In this document: piece after piece, positions 26,190 to 35,915 of the stretch
Layout: each line of letters opens with the position of its first letter
Position numbering within the stretch: the first letter of the stretch is position 1
Notes under the pieces: generated by a model
Database searches by the model: none
The model's input: only the letters and a program-made list of their open reading frames with translations
Told to the model about the DNA's origin: nothing
Program-made: the position numbers and the translations under genes
Assembly (NCBI RefSeq): GCF_900109515.1
Contig: NZ_FOBD01000004.1
Coordinates: forward strand, 186,001-250,000
From: Paenibacillus sp. OK003
GTDB lineage: Bacteria > Bacillota > Bacilli > Paenibacillales > Paenibacillaceae
DNA: 64,000 bases
Reading direction: 5' to 3'

Positions 26190-27059
26190 ATGAATTTGCA
26201 TACTAAAGTGGTTGAAGCCAGAAACGGAGTTTCTATTCCCCAACTGGGTTTTGGGGTTTACAAAATAACGAAAGAAGCAGAATTTACAATAGCGACTCGC
26301 GAGGCCATTCAGGTCGGATACCGACATTTTGATACTGCCCGAATCTATGGGAATGAGAAAGCGCTGGGAGCAGAGATCCGGCATAGTCCAATTCCGCGCG
26401 AGCAATTTTTCATCACGTCGAAAGTCTGGAATACGGATCATGGCTATGAAGCGACCCAGAAAGCTTTCCAGAAAACGATAAACAAGCTGAGTGTCGATTA
26501 CCTCGATATGTATTTAATCCATTTTGCTTCGCCCAAGTATATCGAAACGTGGAAAGCCATGGAGGAATTATATGAGGAGGGCAAGATCAGAGTCATCGGG
26601 GTCGCGAACTTTGAGATTGAGCATCTGGAAGAATTAAGGAAGCATGCGAAAATCTTGCCGATGATCAACCAGATCGAGACGCACCCGGAATTTCCGCAGA
26701 ACGAACTACGTGCCTATATGGATCAACATCAGATTTTGCATGAGGCGTGGGGTCCACTGGGGCAGGGCAATAAAGTATTATTGCATCATCCGATATTGAA
26801 GGAAATCGCTGATCATCACCATAAGACGGTGGCTCAAGTGATTTTGCGATGGCATCTGGAACGGGGCGTTATCCTGATTCCCAAATCATCCAATCCAAAG
26901 CGGATCAGAGAGAATAGTGAAATCTTTGATTTTAAGCTGTCGGCTGAGGAAATGGAAAAGATCAGTCGTCTAAACTCGGGTAAGAGGTATTCGATCCATC
27001 CGACAGGTTATATTGTGAATCCGATTTTTAATGTGTTGATGAAACTTTTTATTCGGTAG
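26190..27059 (+). CDS. Aldo/keto reductase (AKR5-like)
   Basis: 289 residues, (beta/alpha)8 barrel, NADPH-dependent reductase of aldehydes or ketones in the cytoplasm. The catalytic tetrad is visible: Asp and Tyr in FDTARIYGNE, Lys in ITSKVWNTDHGY, His in YLIHFASP (family LIHWP). The cofactor-binding end reads VILIPKSSNPKRIREN. The ATG at 26190 follows GAGAGGAG by 8 bases. Its promoter carries the operator shared with the Rrf2-type gene, which suggests an aldehyde or electrophile-response unit; that is inference. Confidence 0.92.
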   Translation: MNLHTKVVEARNGVSIPQLGFGVYKITKEAEFTIATREAIQVGYRHFDTARIYGNEKALGAEIRHSPIPREQFFITSKVWNTDHGYEATQKAFQKTINKLSVDYLDMYLIHFASPKYIETWKAMEELYEEGKIRVIGVANFEIEHLEELRKHAKILPMINQIETHPEFPQNELRAYMDQHQILHEAWGPLGQGNKVLLHHPILKEIADHHHKTVAQVILRWHLERGVILIPKSSNPKRIRENSEIFDFKLSAEEMEKISRLNSGKRYSIHPTGYIVNPIFNVLMKLFIR

Positions 27060-27114
27060 AACGAAGCAATCCATCAGTTGCAATGGAATATCTAATTTTT
27101 ATGAATAAATCATT

Positions 27115-27183
27115 AACGCTAACTAGGGGATGTCCCATACGTCATGAATATGACAAGGGGCATCCCTTGTTAGCGTTATTTTG
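27115..27183 (+). terminator. Large terminator hairpin
   Basis: AACGCTAAC and GTTAGCGTT form a 9-bp base stem, continued by GGGGATG with CATCCC. Only ATTTTG follows, so the T-tract is weak. It ends the aldo/keto reductase transcript. Confidence 0.7.
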
Positions 27184-27232
27184 TTCGAATGAACCTGAGA
27201 CACGCTATTCGCTCCCATTTGCCCGGAGCTGA

Positions 27233-27332
27233 GATCTAACGAATCACAGAGACCTTATTTCGTCGATTCGGTCGATTTTTAGGTTTTGACACCGTTTTAT
27301 GACGAAATAGCGTGAGTGAGGTTCGTTAAATC
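27233..27332. repeat. 100-bp imperfect palindromic intergenic element
   Basis: The outer arms are GATCTAACGAA and TTCGTTAAATC; the inner arms are TATTTCGTC and GACGAAATA (9 bp perfect). The centre is T-rich and unpaired. It looks like a mobile or structured intergenic repeat, but only one complete copy lies in this window; a partial match to its end, GGTTCGTTA-like, occurs near 27371. It occupies the gap before the dockerin gene; no gene is seen in 27184-27542. Confidence 0.6.
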
Positions 27333-27542
27333 TTGCAACCGTTGATGATCCGCCTTTTAAGATGCGGTAGGTTCGTTAGTGCTTGGAGGGAGCAGCAATT
27401 CCTTTTTGAGACAGCCCCATCGTTTTTTTATGAGAAAAAAATCCCCTCCTTATTCTATTGGTTCTAAGGTGTTCAGTGATTGTTAAGAGCTGCTTAGTAT
27501 ATTGAAACAGAACGTCATCAGAAAGGTTAAGGAGGAGAACAT

Positions 27543-29039
27543 TTGAGTCTATACATTGGAAGGGGTGCAAGAGTGAAGTTTATACGATGGACTGTGCTTG
27601 CTCTTGTCATTACATTACTCACAAGCGTGGGTTTTTCATCTTCATCGGCATTGGCCGCATCAACACCCATTTCATTAAGCCAACCTACAGATATCGAGTT
27701 GTATAAGACGGATGATGGGAAAAGCGAGATGCTGATCGCAGACAGCGGCAACAATCGGGTTATTCGAGCTACAGCGGAAGGTGAAGTGCTGTCGACCATG
27801 GAGGTCAACCAAGTAACGGCGGTCACGATGGGGAAGGATGGACTAATCTATGCAGCCGAGTCGGGTGCATCCTTACAAATCCATATTTTTAACCCGGATG
27901 GTACAGTAAACGCACCATCTATCGACTTAAACAATAAAGATTGGATGAGATTTGGTCAAGGCGCGGATCAAAGGTATATCCGAAATGTCATCAGATTTAA
28001 ACAATACAACAAAGAGGCTATAGGTGTTACCTATAGCGAGAACAATTTGGTGAATAATGCAATACAGAAAAATACTAAATTTTCTTATACTAACCTGGAC
28101 AACTCAGGAGGTGGAAGCACGTTGAATTTAAAAGAGTATTCCAGTGTAATCTCCGGTACGAACGAGGCTGGACAAAATGCTTGGTATTCCTATGCTAATG
28201 GAGTCTTTATCTACCCTTTGGTTAGTATACAGAATTCAACAGACAAGCTTGCAGATCTGACACTGGATTTAGTAAACAAACGTTTATACGTTGTGAGCGA
28301 GAATCAGATCATGCAAACGGGCTATGAAGGCTTCGAATATCCTAACACTCCTGTTCTGAGCACTTGGGTAACTGGAAACGAGGCATATCCGATTGATCTC
28401 AGTAATCAGATTGCTTTTGAACCAGAAGGTGACTTGTATATGGCTGATACAGCGAGAGACCGGATTGTTGTATTCAGTGCAGACGGAACTTCTGCTCGTA
28501 TTCTGGGTCTTAGCCAGGATGATACCCCTAAGCCGGCTGCGGGCGCATTTTCCAAAACAGTTATCAAAGGGCTTCCGGTATCCTTTACATCCACGGATTT
28601 CACCAGTAACTATGCCGACCCAGAGAACCGGTCTATGACGGACATTCGCATTTCATCTCTGCCTGACAGCGGCAAATTGCAGTTGAACGGCGTTGATGTC
28701 GTGAAGGATCAGGTAATTCCTGTCGCAGAGTTGAACACATTGGCCTTTGCTCCTGGTTCAGCTTTTACAGGGATCAAGACAACGTTTGGCTGGCAGGCCA
28801 AGAATGGAGTTGTGTTTTCGGATAGAGCGGATGTAACGATCATGCTGCGAATTAAAGGTGATGCGAATGGAGACGGTGTGATTACACCTGCAGATGCCTT
28901 ATTGGTGAATAAATATATCAAAGGTTTAATCAAGTTAACACCTGGTCAGATTGAAGCATTGGACATGAATGATGATGGTGTACTGGATGCCCAAGATTCA
29001 GCCCTGATTATGGGCGTTTTCTTGGGGATTAATTCATAA
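27543..29039 (+). CDS. Secreted NHL/propeller protein with C-terminal type I dockerin
   Basis: 498 residues. A signal peptide ends near residue 38 (SSALA). Propeller blades with NHL character appear at about 45-100 (ADSGNNRVIRATAEG) and 285-325 (LYMADTARDRIVVFSADG), separated by a Asn/Ser-rich region. A cadherin-like segment (about 350-435) precedes a full type I dockerin (about 437-498) with both calcium loops, DANGDGVITPAD and DMNDDGVLDAQD. Dockerins bind cohesin domains, and the next gene encodes a cohesin-SLH protein 22 bases away. The TTG at 27543 follows GGAGGAG by 5 bases; a GTG at 27573 with AAGGGG is a credible alternative. No catalytic domain is seen, so it is a binding or scaffold protein. 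Confidence 0.85.
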   Translation: MSLYIGRGARVKFIRWTVLALVITLLTSVGFSSSSALAASTPISLSQPTDIELYKTDDGKSEMLIADSGNNRVIRATAEGEVLSTMEVNQVTAVTMGKDGLIYAAESGASLQIHIFNPDGTVNAPSIDLNNKDWMRFGQGADQRYIRNVIRFKQYNKEAIGVTYSENNLVNNAIQKNTKFSYTNLDNSGGGSTLNLKEYSSVISGTNEAGQNAWYSYANGVFIYPLVSIQNSTDKLADLTLDLVNKRLYVVSENQIMQTGYEGFEYPNTPVLSTWVTGNEAYPIDLSNQIAFEPEGDLYMADTARDRIVVFSADGTSARILGLSQDDTPKPAAGAFSKTVIKGLPVSFTSTDFTSNYADPENRSMTDIRISSLPDSGKLQLNGVDVVKDQVIPVAELNTLAFAPGSAFTGIKTTFGWQAKNGVVFSDRADVTIMLRIKGDANGDGVITPADALLVNKYIKGLIKLTPGQIEALDMNDDGVLDAQDSALIMGVFLGINS

Positions 29040-29061
29040 AATTAAGAAGGGAGTGACTATC

Positions 29062-31440
29062 TTGCCAAACCATAAGGGACATTTATTTTCAGCAAAATCG
29101 AAACAATCCATGAAGGCTATTCTGGCTGCGCTGCTTATGGTCTCCATGATCTTTTCGTGGCTTCCTCAGGCACACGCCAGTGTAGATCCTGTTATTCATA
29201 TTGGAGAAGTATCTGGCAAACCAGGAGACATCGTCGAAGTACCTGTATCCTATGATTCAAAAGGCTCAGAATTTTCTTTTTATCACTCTGAATTGTCCTT
29301 TGCCTATGATTCGGCTGTGCTTGAACTCGTTGAAGGGGACGAGGTTGTAAACCGCCAAGCCTATGAAAATTATCAGGGGGTCAGCCTGACTGAAGATACG
29401 TCTGCTCCAGGTTATATTTCAGTGATCATGACGACACAAAATTTCATTCAGGAATCTGCGGCATTATATTCCCTTCATTTCAAAATCAAGGAGAATGGGA
29501 CTACGGGTCCAAGTTCAGTAACTTTGCATACGGGCGCATTGGTAGTGGAATATGATCCGTTTCAGGTGACTGGGGAAAATGGGCAAGTTACTGTGCTGGC
29601 CGATGAGAAGCCGGTTGGGTATGGTGTTGTCTATATCGGATCAGAAGAAGGAAAAGCAGGTGACCAGGTAACGCTAACGGTTGATACGGCGGTGCTTTCT
29701 CAACCGATTGGCTCTTATGGGGTACGTCTGAAGTTCAACCCTGCAGCTTTGCAGGTGACTGATGTTACAGGCAGTCCGGGAATACGACATCATGCGAATA
29801 ATGAGACAGGATCGCTTATCGTGGGCTGGAGTGATGAAAATGGAGGACTGAGTCCTATTCCAGCATCCGAGAACTACCAAACGTTGTTCAATATTGAATT
29901 CAAGATCACCTCCAGTGCTGTCGCAGGTGTGTATCCGGTGCAGTTCGTCAACGAGACGCTACTCGAAAACTTCACCGTGACGGATACCGATGGGATTGAA
30001 ATGATGAAACAGGCAGTATCAGGCGATATCAAGGTCGTTGGTGAGCCAACAACGCCAACAACGCCATCCAATCCGGGTTCGTCCGGTTCAGGAAGTTCAT
30101 CCGGTGGTTCGTCAACACCATCCACGCCTGCAAGCACTTCCGAGAAGATTACCGTAAATGTGACCAATGAGCGGAATGCAACTGCCGTTGTCTCGGCAAC
30201 AACGATTGAAAGAACAACCGGGGCAGATGGACGCAAAAAAGACGAGGTAAATCTGACGGCTGAGCAGACTTCTCGTGCAATTGCAAGCCTGAAGAAGGCC
30301 GGTTCGAATATTGCCCGAATCCTGATTCCGGATGAGAAGGACGAGGTATCCGAGCTGAACGTGAAGCTGCCTGCCAAGTCTACTTCACTGATGGCAGACG
30401 AGAAGATGAATCTGTATATTGAAACGGATAACGCATCCCTGCAACTTTCGCCGAATACTTTACAGGGACTGGACTCGGAAGTATACTTCCACCTTGTGCC
30501 GATCAAGGATGCAGCAGGACGTGAAGTGGTGGAGCAACGTATCCACAAAGATCCATTAATCGTCAAACAGTCAACCAATACCGCTGATTTCCGCTTGGTA
30601 GGTCGTCCAATGACGATTGAGACGAACATGAGCAGTCGTCCAGTGACGGTTGTGCTGCCCATCAGAGATATGAACCTGACGCAGAAGGAACTGGACAAGC
30701 TGCAAGTATTTATTGAACATAGCGATGGAACGAAGGAGCTCGTTAAGGGGAAAATCGTTAAGTTTAATGGAACAGATCAACCGGGAATTGAGTTTGAAGT
30801 CACCAAGTTCAGCACATTTTCCATTGTGCTCATGAGTGGCAGCAATACATCAGCCTACATTCAAGGTTATGCGGATGGCACGTTCAGACCGAATCAAGCC
30901 GTTCAGCGTGCTGAAATGGCTGCCTTATTGTCTCGGATACTGCCGTCTGGCAGCGACGAGGCTGCGCTCAATACATCATATCGGGACATGCCGGTTGCTG
31001 AATGGGCACGCGAAGCGATTACAAAGGCTACTGCGGCAGGTTACATGCGTGGCAATGCTGCCGGGGATTTCATGCCAGGGCGTTCCATTACACGAGCCGA
31101 GATGGCTGTCATTATTGAGCGAATTTTGAAAACTCAGGAATCAGCTGCGGATGTAGATGCAGAAGCAACTACAGCAACAACGGCTGTGTCCAACGAAGCT
31201 GCTGATCTTACACAGCAATGGGCACGTGAAGCCGTTCAGCGTGTATTGGCAGCAGGTATCATGAGTGTGTCCCAAGACGGGGCATTCCGTCCGAACGATG
31301 CTGTGACACGAGCAGAGGCCGTTACATTGCTGAATCGTCTGGTTCATATCGAACCTGATCTGTCCAGTACATCCAAATGGAAGGATGTATCTGTTGGTCA
31401 TTGGGCTTATGGTGCAATCCAGGCTGCATCCCAGAATTAA
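29062..31440 (+). CDS. Cohesin-domain surface anchor with SLH repeats
   Basis: 792 residues. Signal peptide to about 40 (PQAHAS), cohesin-like domain 1 (about 42-182; IGEVSGKPGDIVEVPVSYDS), cohesin-like domain 2 (about 188-330; VYIGSEEGKAGDQVTLTVDT), a Ser/Gly/Pro/Thr linker (about 332-360), a beta domain common before SLH regions (about 362-590), then SLH motifs to the end (SAYIQGYADGTFRPNQAVQRAE, ITRAEMAVI, AVTRAEAVTLLNR). SLH repeats bind pyruvylated wall polymer, so the protein displays cohesins on the cell surface. The TTG at 29062 follows AGGGAG by 8 bases; the GTG at 29053 overlaps that site. In an operon with the dockerin gene. Confidence 0.85.
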   Translation: MPNHKGHLFSAKSKQSMKAILAALLMVSMIFSWLPQAHASVDPVIHIGEVSGKPGDIVEVPVSYDSKGSEFSFYHSELSFAYDSAVLELVEGDEVVNRQAYENYQGVSLTEDTSAPGYISVIMTTQNFIQESAALYSLHFKIKENGTTGPSSVTLHTGALVVEYDPFQVTGENGQVTVLADEKPVGYGVVYIGSEEGKAGDQVTLTVDTAVLSQPIGSYGVRLKFNPAALQVTDVTGSPGIRHHANNETGSLIVGWSDENGGLSPIPASENYQTLFNIEFKITSSAVAGVYPVQFVNETLLENFTVTDTDGIEMMKQAVSGDIKVVGEPTTPTTPSNPGSSGSGSSSGGSSTPSTPASTSEKITVNVTNERNATAVVSATTIERTTGADGRKKDEVNLTAEQTSRAIASLKKAGSNIARILIPDEKDEVSELNVKLPAKSTSLMADEKMNLYIETDNASLQLSPNTLQGLDSEVYFHLVPIKDAAGREVVEQRIHKDPLIVKQSTNTADFRLVGRPMTIETNMSSRPVTVVLPIRDMNLTQKELDKLQVFIEHSDGTKELVKGKIVKFNGTDQPGIEFEVTKFSTFSIVLMSGSNTSAYIQGYADGTFRPNQAVQRAEMAALLSRILPSGSDEAALNTSYRDMPVAEWAREAITKATAAGYMRGNAAGDFMPGRSITRAEMAVIIERILKTQESAADVDAEATTATTAVSNEAADLTQQWAREAVQRVLAAGIMSVSQDGAFRPNDAVTRAEAVTLLNRLVHIEPDLSSTSKWKDVSVGHWAYGAIQAASQN

Positions 31441-31511
31441 AATGTTGAATGCTGATCATGCCTGTTCCTATCCTGAGCTAGGGACGAGCATGATCAGATG
31501 AAAATCCAGGA

Positions 31512-31534
31512 GGCATCTGCGGATGCCTTTTTTT
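31512..31534 (+). terminator. Rho-independent terminator
   Basis: GGCATC and GATGCC with a TGCG loop, followed by seven T. A 10-bp perfect stem (CTGATCATGC with GCATGATCAG, 31452-31497) without a T-run lies just upstream and may protect the transcript end. Confidence 0.92.
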
Positions 31535-31632
31535 CATCGTTATATCGCAGCCTTGAAAAAGGATGGACAGCGTCAAGCGTGAGTGCGAAAATAACGCTAT
31601 ATTGAGAGGTAGCTGCTACGGAAGAAGGAGAG

Positions 31633-34600
31633 ATGACTGTCATCAGAACGGATCGGTTTTTGTTAGGGGTTGGATTAATGACAATGCTGCTCGCACTCGT
31701 GGTTGTGTTGCAGATCGGGGGTGGACGAGAGACGCCTGTTGCCAAGCAGGGGACTCTGGAGCTGGCAGACTTCTCATGGACCAGCCATACCATTATTCCG
31801 CTGGATGGAGAATGGGAATTCTATCCTGAGCAGCTGCTCTCACCACAGCAGATCCATCTAACGCATATCAAGCCCATCATGATGCAAGTGCCTGGTAACT
31901 GGGATGAGGCTGTGATCAATCAAGGCTATCCAATGAGCGGGAAGGGGTACGGGACCTATCGCCTGATTGTGCGGAATGTGCCTCAAGGGGAGCAGCTGGC
32001 AATTGCCAAACGGTATGTTCGATTCGCGGATGCGATGTATCTGGATGGGCAGCTGATGAGTCGATCAGGGCTTCCCGGCACATCTGCGGGATCTTATAAA
32101 CCACGCAATGAGCCATATACGATTTATTTTCATACGGAACAAGCAGAGCTCGAAATTGTATTACAGGTAGCTAATTTTGATTTTCGCAGCGGTGGCATCT
32201 ACAACTCGATTGAACTGGGGTATGCCAGTCAGATTGAAAAAAGAACGATGATTCAGTCTGGACTGGAGCTGTTCATCATGGGGATTGTAGTTATCTTTGG
32301 ATTGCTGTTTTTCTATCTCTATCTTCGTCTGCATCGTGATCGGATTCAGTTGCTTTACGCTCTATTTTTCTTGGGTTTTGCCGTCATTGTGGTGACGAAT
32401 GGAGAGCGTCTGTTATTACAGCTTGCGCCGGGAATTCCCTTTGAGTTCGCCTTCAAAATGAAATATGCAGCGGTATATGGTGTCTCCGTCGTTGTTAGCA
32501 TGATTACATGGAAACTTGCTCCTGGACTGGGGCAAACGATCAGAAGGTGGCTTCAGCTGCCAAGTGTTCTGCTTGCTCTATACGTCGTCCTGATCCTGAT
32601 ATCCCCATTTCGAGTGTATTCGTCCATTCAGGAAGGCATGTATAGCGTTAACCTGTTGTCTTATGCTGTAGCCTTTGCTGTCATTCTACATCACTATGTT
32701 ATGAAAAAATATGAGAGCAAGAGTCGTGCCCAGTTACAACTGCTTATCACATGTATCTGGCTTATGCTTGTAAACTACGTTCTTGGCATCCTCGTAACGT
32801 GGTATCCGGTGAGTCAGATTCTACTGAATTGTACAACATTAGTTATTTTGAGTGTATTTGCCGTGCTCCTGATCTATCAATATGTTAGAGCTTATGATGC
32901 GATGCAGCGGCTTACGCAGCAGCTCCAATTATCGGACAAGGTAAAGGATGAATTTTTGCTGCTTACATCGCATGAGCTGAACTCGCCGCTTCACAGCATC
33001 ATTCATTTATCCCGTTCTCTTCTAGGAACATCGTTGAGACGCACGAATGAGACCGAAATTCGAAGCAAGCTTCAACTCATACGCAATACGTCATACCGGA
33101 TGTCCAATCTGGTGAATGATCTGATTGATATGTCCCGATTTAGAGACGGCAATATGAAGATTGGGGTGGGCACTGTTGATCTGGTATCCTGTCTTTCGTT
33201 GGTCACGGAGGTGCTCGGGTTTCTGGCTACGGGAAAAGGAATCGTTATGGTACGCAGGCTGGAGCCTGAGGCCCGCTATGTTATGGCAGACGAGAGTCGT
33301 CTGCTGCAAGTGCTGTACAACCTTGTCTATCATATGATTGGTCAGCATAGTCACAGGGAGCTGGTATTCGAGTGTGAGCGGCATCAAGAGCGAGTGCGGA
33401 TTATGCTTCGTTTCGAAGCACATACGGAACAGATTACCCCATTGGGGACAGAAGAACGCCCTGATTTAGAGAGTATGTATAACGGTTCAGCAGGCTTGTC
33501 TGTTGCAGCAGAGCTTGTCAGCATGATGGGGGGACAGCTTAGCGTCAACGATGCAGCAGAATCAATTCAGATCGAGCTTCCATCCGCAGAAGTTGCTGGC
33601 ATGGAGAACGTCATAGAGACTGCAGTATCTCAGGAGAAGCTCGGAGAGGATTTATCGGGATTGCCGTCCGGCAACGCTTCAGCAGCCATATTGATTGCAA
33701 CAACCGATCTTGTGGACATGGAGCACCTGAATACATTACTTTCTACAGAAGGTTTTCAGGTGAGCTTTGCGGACTCCGACATGGAGGTGCAATCGCTGCT
33801 TGCAAGCGGCAAGCTGCCCGATCTCGTCATCGTGGATGCGATGCTGCCTGCGGTTACCGGTTATGAGGTGTGTAAACAGATTCGACTGGAATTCAGCCAG
33901 GTGGATCTGCCGGTTTTGTTTATCAACATGCGCAGTACACCCGCGGATATTGAGGCATGCATTAAGGCAGGAGGTAACGATTTTATTACACGCCCGCTGG
34001 ATGCGGGTGAGATTCTGGTCCGAGTACATACCTTGCTCGGCATGAAACGGCTGGTGAAGGAAGCAGCGAACAACGAAATGGCATTTCTTCGTTCACAGAT
34101 CAAACCGCATTTTCTGTATAATGCTTTGGGAACGATTATGTCATTATGCTTCACAGACGGGCCTAGAGCGGGAGAGCTGTTAGGCAGCTTCAGTCGTTAT
34201 TTGCGAATTCTTTTTCATCTGGATAACTCGGAGGAACTGATTCCGCTCAGCAAGGAGATGGAGCTGATTCAGGCCTATGTGGAGATCGAGCAGGAGCGCT
34301 TCGGTTCACGTCTTCAGGTTAAATTGGATGTGGACAGATCACTGTATTCCTGTAAAGTGATGCCACTCCTCATCGAACCGCTGGTGGAGAATGCTATCCG
34401 GCATGGGGTGTCGAAGAAGATTGATGGAGGAACGGTTCGGCTATACATTCAAAAATATGAAAATCGGGTTCAAGTGGTGGTTGAGGATGATGGAGTTGGC
34501 ATGTCTCCTGAGCAAGCCGCAAGTATTCTGGACAGAAGCCATACCGAACAGGGAATTGGCTTGCAAAATGTCCAGAGGCGACTGAAACATCTGAATGGAC

Positions 34601-34668
34601 AAGCACCTGTGATCCAGAGTGAACAAGGTCACGGGACGAAGATAACGTTTGAATTTCCATACCAATAA
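31633..34668 (+). CDS. Hybrid sensor kinase: 7TMR-DISM, HisKA-type core, receiver and LytS-type core
   Basis: 1011 residues. An N-terminal extracellular sensor (about 40-200, 7TMR-DISM extracellular type, landmarks LDGEWEFYP and GYGTYRLIV) is followed by seven membrane helices (about 210-415), a HisKA motif with SHELNSPLH (His447), a reduced ATPase region, a receiver domain (about 680-800, Asp735 in VIVDAML), and a second kinase core with QIKPHFLYNALG (His826) and a GHKL ATPase (DDGVGMSP, GIGLQNV). The receiver has Arg where the conserved Lys is expected (ITRPLD), so its switching may be altered. The start has AAGGAG only 2 bases away; an ATG at 31678 is an alternative. The next gene encodes its probable partner 21 bases later. 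Confidence 0.88.
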   Translation: MTVIRTDRFLLGVGLMTMLLALVVVLQIGGGRETPVAKQGTLELADFSWTSHTIIPLDGEWEFYPEQLLSPQQIHLTHIKPIMMQVPGNWDEAVINQGYPMSGKGYGTYRLIVRNVPQGEQLAIAKRYVRFADAMYLDGQLMSRSGLPGTSAGSYKPRNEPYTIYFHTEQAELEIVLQVANFDFRSGGIYNSIELGYASQIEKRTMIQSGLELFIMGIVVIFGLLFFYLYLRLHRDRIQLLYALFFLGFAVIVVTNGERLLLQLAPGIPFEFAFKMKYAAVYGVSVVVSMITWKLAPGLGQTIRRWLQLPSVLLALYVVLILISPFRVYSSIQEGMYSVNLLSYAVAFAVILHHYVMKKYESKSRAQLQLLITCIWLMLVNYVLGILVTWYPVSQILLNCTTLVILSVFAVLLIYQYVRAYDAMQRLTQQLQLSDKVKDEFLLLTSHELNSPLHSIIHLSRSLLGTSLRRTNETEIRSKLQLIRNTSYRMSNLVNDLIDMSRFRDGNMKIGVGTVDLVSCLSLVTEVLGFLATGKGIVMVRRLEPEARYVMADESRLLQVLYNLVYHMIGQHSHRELVFECERHQERVRIMLRFEAHTEQITPLGTEERPDLESMYNGSAGLSVAAELVSMMGGQLSVNDAAESIQIELPSAEVAGMENVIETAVSQEKLGEDLSGLPSGNASAAILIATTDLVDMEHLNTLLSTEGFQVSFADSDMEVQSLLASGKLPDLVIVDAMLPAVTGYEVCKQIRLEFSQVDLPVLFINMRSTPADIEACIKAGGNDFITRPLDAGEILVRVHTLLGMKRLVKEAANNEMAFLRSQIKPHFLYNALGTIMSLCFTDGPRAGELLGSFSRYLRILFHLDNSEELIPLSKEMELIQAYVEIEQERFGSRLQVKLDVDRSLYSCKVMPLLIEPLVENAIRHGVSKKIDGGTVRLYIQKYENRVQVVVEDDGVGMSPEQAASILDRSHTEQGIGLQNVQRRLKHLNGQAPVIQSEQGHGTKITFEFPYQ

Positions 34669-34689
34669 ATGAAGGGGGAACCTGTAGTG

Positions 34690-35817
34690 ATGCAAGCGTA
34701 TTTGGTGGATGATGAGCCGCATGCTTTGAATATGCTGGAAATGTTCCTTGCTCGAACAGGTAAAGTACATGTCGCAGGGCGTGCGGCTAATGGCTTCGAT
34801 GCGCTTGCTGCACTTCGGAACATTCACCCGGACATCTGGTTTCTGGATATTGAGATGCCAGGAATGAGCGGATTGGAGTTGGCGGCGAACATACACGAGG
34901 TGGAACCGGATGCCTTGATCGTGTTCACGACTGCCTATGATCAGTATGCTGTGGCCGCTTTTGAACATGAAGCACTGGATTACCTGCTCAAACCGATCGA
35001 GATGGAGCGCTTGTCACGGACCATTGAGCGATTGACGAAGGAGAAGAACAGACCCACGGAGCCCGTTGTCGTCAACACGGATAATACGGACAAGTTGTTT
35101 GTCCAATTACTTGGAACATTCCGTGTTGCAATCACCAATGGAAAGACGATGATGTGGCGAACAGCCAAAGAGAAGGAGCTTTTTGCTTATTTGCTGCTGA
35201 ATAACCCTGCGACAAGTGCAGTTCACCGGGATCGCATTATCGAAAAGTTATGGCCTGATGAACCTTATGAGAAAGCCAAAATTTATTTGCACACCTGTGT
35301 GAGCCTGTTACGGAAAAATTTGCGGAACATGGGTATTGAACATTTGTTGAGATATAAAAGTGAGCACTATATCTTGGATAAAGAACGGATCAGAGCAGAC
35401 GTATATGATTTCCTGGACATTTCGTTCAGGGTGGAGCAAGAAGCAGATATGCCGATATCTCTCATCGAGCAAACCTTACATTTGTATCAGGATGAACTGT
35501 TACCTCAGGAGGATTATCCATGGATCGTGGAGCTGAGTCATCGGCTTGAGCAATTTTCACTGGAGCTTAAACTGAAGCTTTCCGAGAAATATCTGGATTC
35601 CCATAACGGCAGAAAAGCAGCAGAGGCAGCAGAACGTGCAATCAGTCAATCGCCCTATGAAGAAGAAGCCTATCGTCGTGCCATGCAGGCATACTTGTAT
35701 ATGGGTAAACACGATCATGTGCTGCGGATCTATCGCAATCTCAAAGAAAGATTGACCGAGCTTAACATTCAGCCCTCCCTTGTCACGAGACAATTATATG
35801 AACAGATAGAGGTCTGA
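34690..35817 (+). CDS. Response regulator with SARP-type (winged helix plus BTAD) output
   Basis: 375 residues: receiver (1-120; Asp53 in WFLDIEMPGMSG, Lys in LLKPIE), winged helix-turn-helix (about 140-225; LGTFRVAITNGKTMMWRTAKEKELFAYLLL), and a bacterial transcriptional activator domain of TPR-like helices (about 235-375). This layout is common in Bacillota beside 7TMR-DISM kinases. The ATG at 34690 follows AAGGGGGA by 9 bases; the ATG at 34669 overlaps the kinase stop but precedes that site. Likely phosphorylated by the hybrid kinase upstream. Targets unknown; the surface-protein pair upstream is a candidate. Confidence 0.88.
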   Translation: MQAYLVDDEPHALNMLEMFLARTGKVHVAGRAANGFDALAALRNIHPDIWFLDIEMPGMSGLELAANIHEVEPDALIVFTTAYDQYAVAAFEHEALDYLLKPIEMERLSRTIERLTKEKNRPTEPVVVNTDNTDKLFVQLLGTFRVAITNGKTMMWRTAKEKELFAYLLLNNPATSAVHRDRIIEKLWPDEPYEKAKIYLHTCVSLLRKNLRNMGIEHLLRYKSEHYILDKERIRADVYDFLDISFRVEQEADMPISLIEQTLHLYQDELLPQEDYPWIVELSHRLEQFSLELKLKLSEKYLDSHNGRKAAEAAERAISQSPYEEEAYRRAMQAYLYMGKHDHVLRIYRNLKERLTELNIQPSLVTRQLYEQIEV

Positions 35818-35866
35818 AGAATCGACATGTTCTGATACTGGAGCCGCATTTTAACTCACAAAAAAC

Positions 35867-35897
35867 GAGTCATGGATCATAATCCATCGACTCTTTT
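35867..35897 (+). terminator. Rho-independent terminator
   Basis: GAGTC-ATGGAT pairs with ATCCAT-CGACTC around a CATA loop, followed by seven T. It separates the two-component pair from the Pho operon. Confidence 0.9.
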
Positions 35898-35915
35898 TTT
35901 GTATTTATGAAAACA

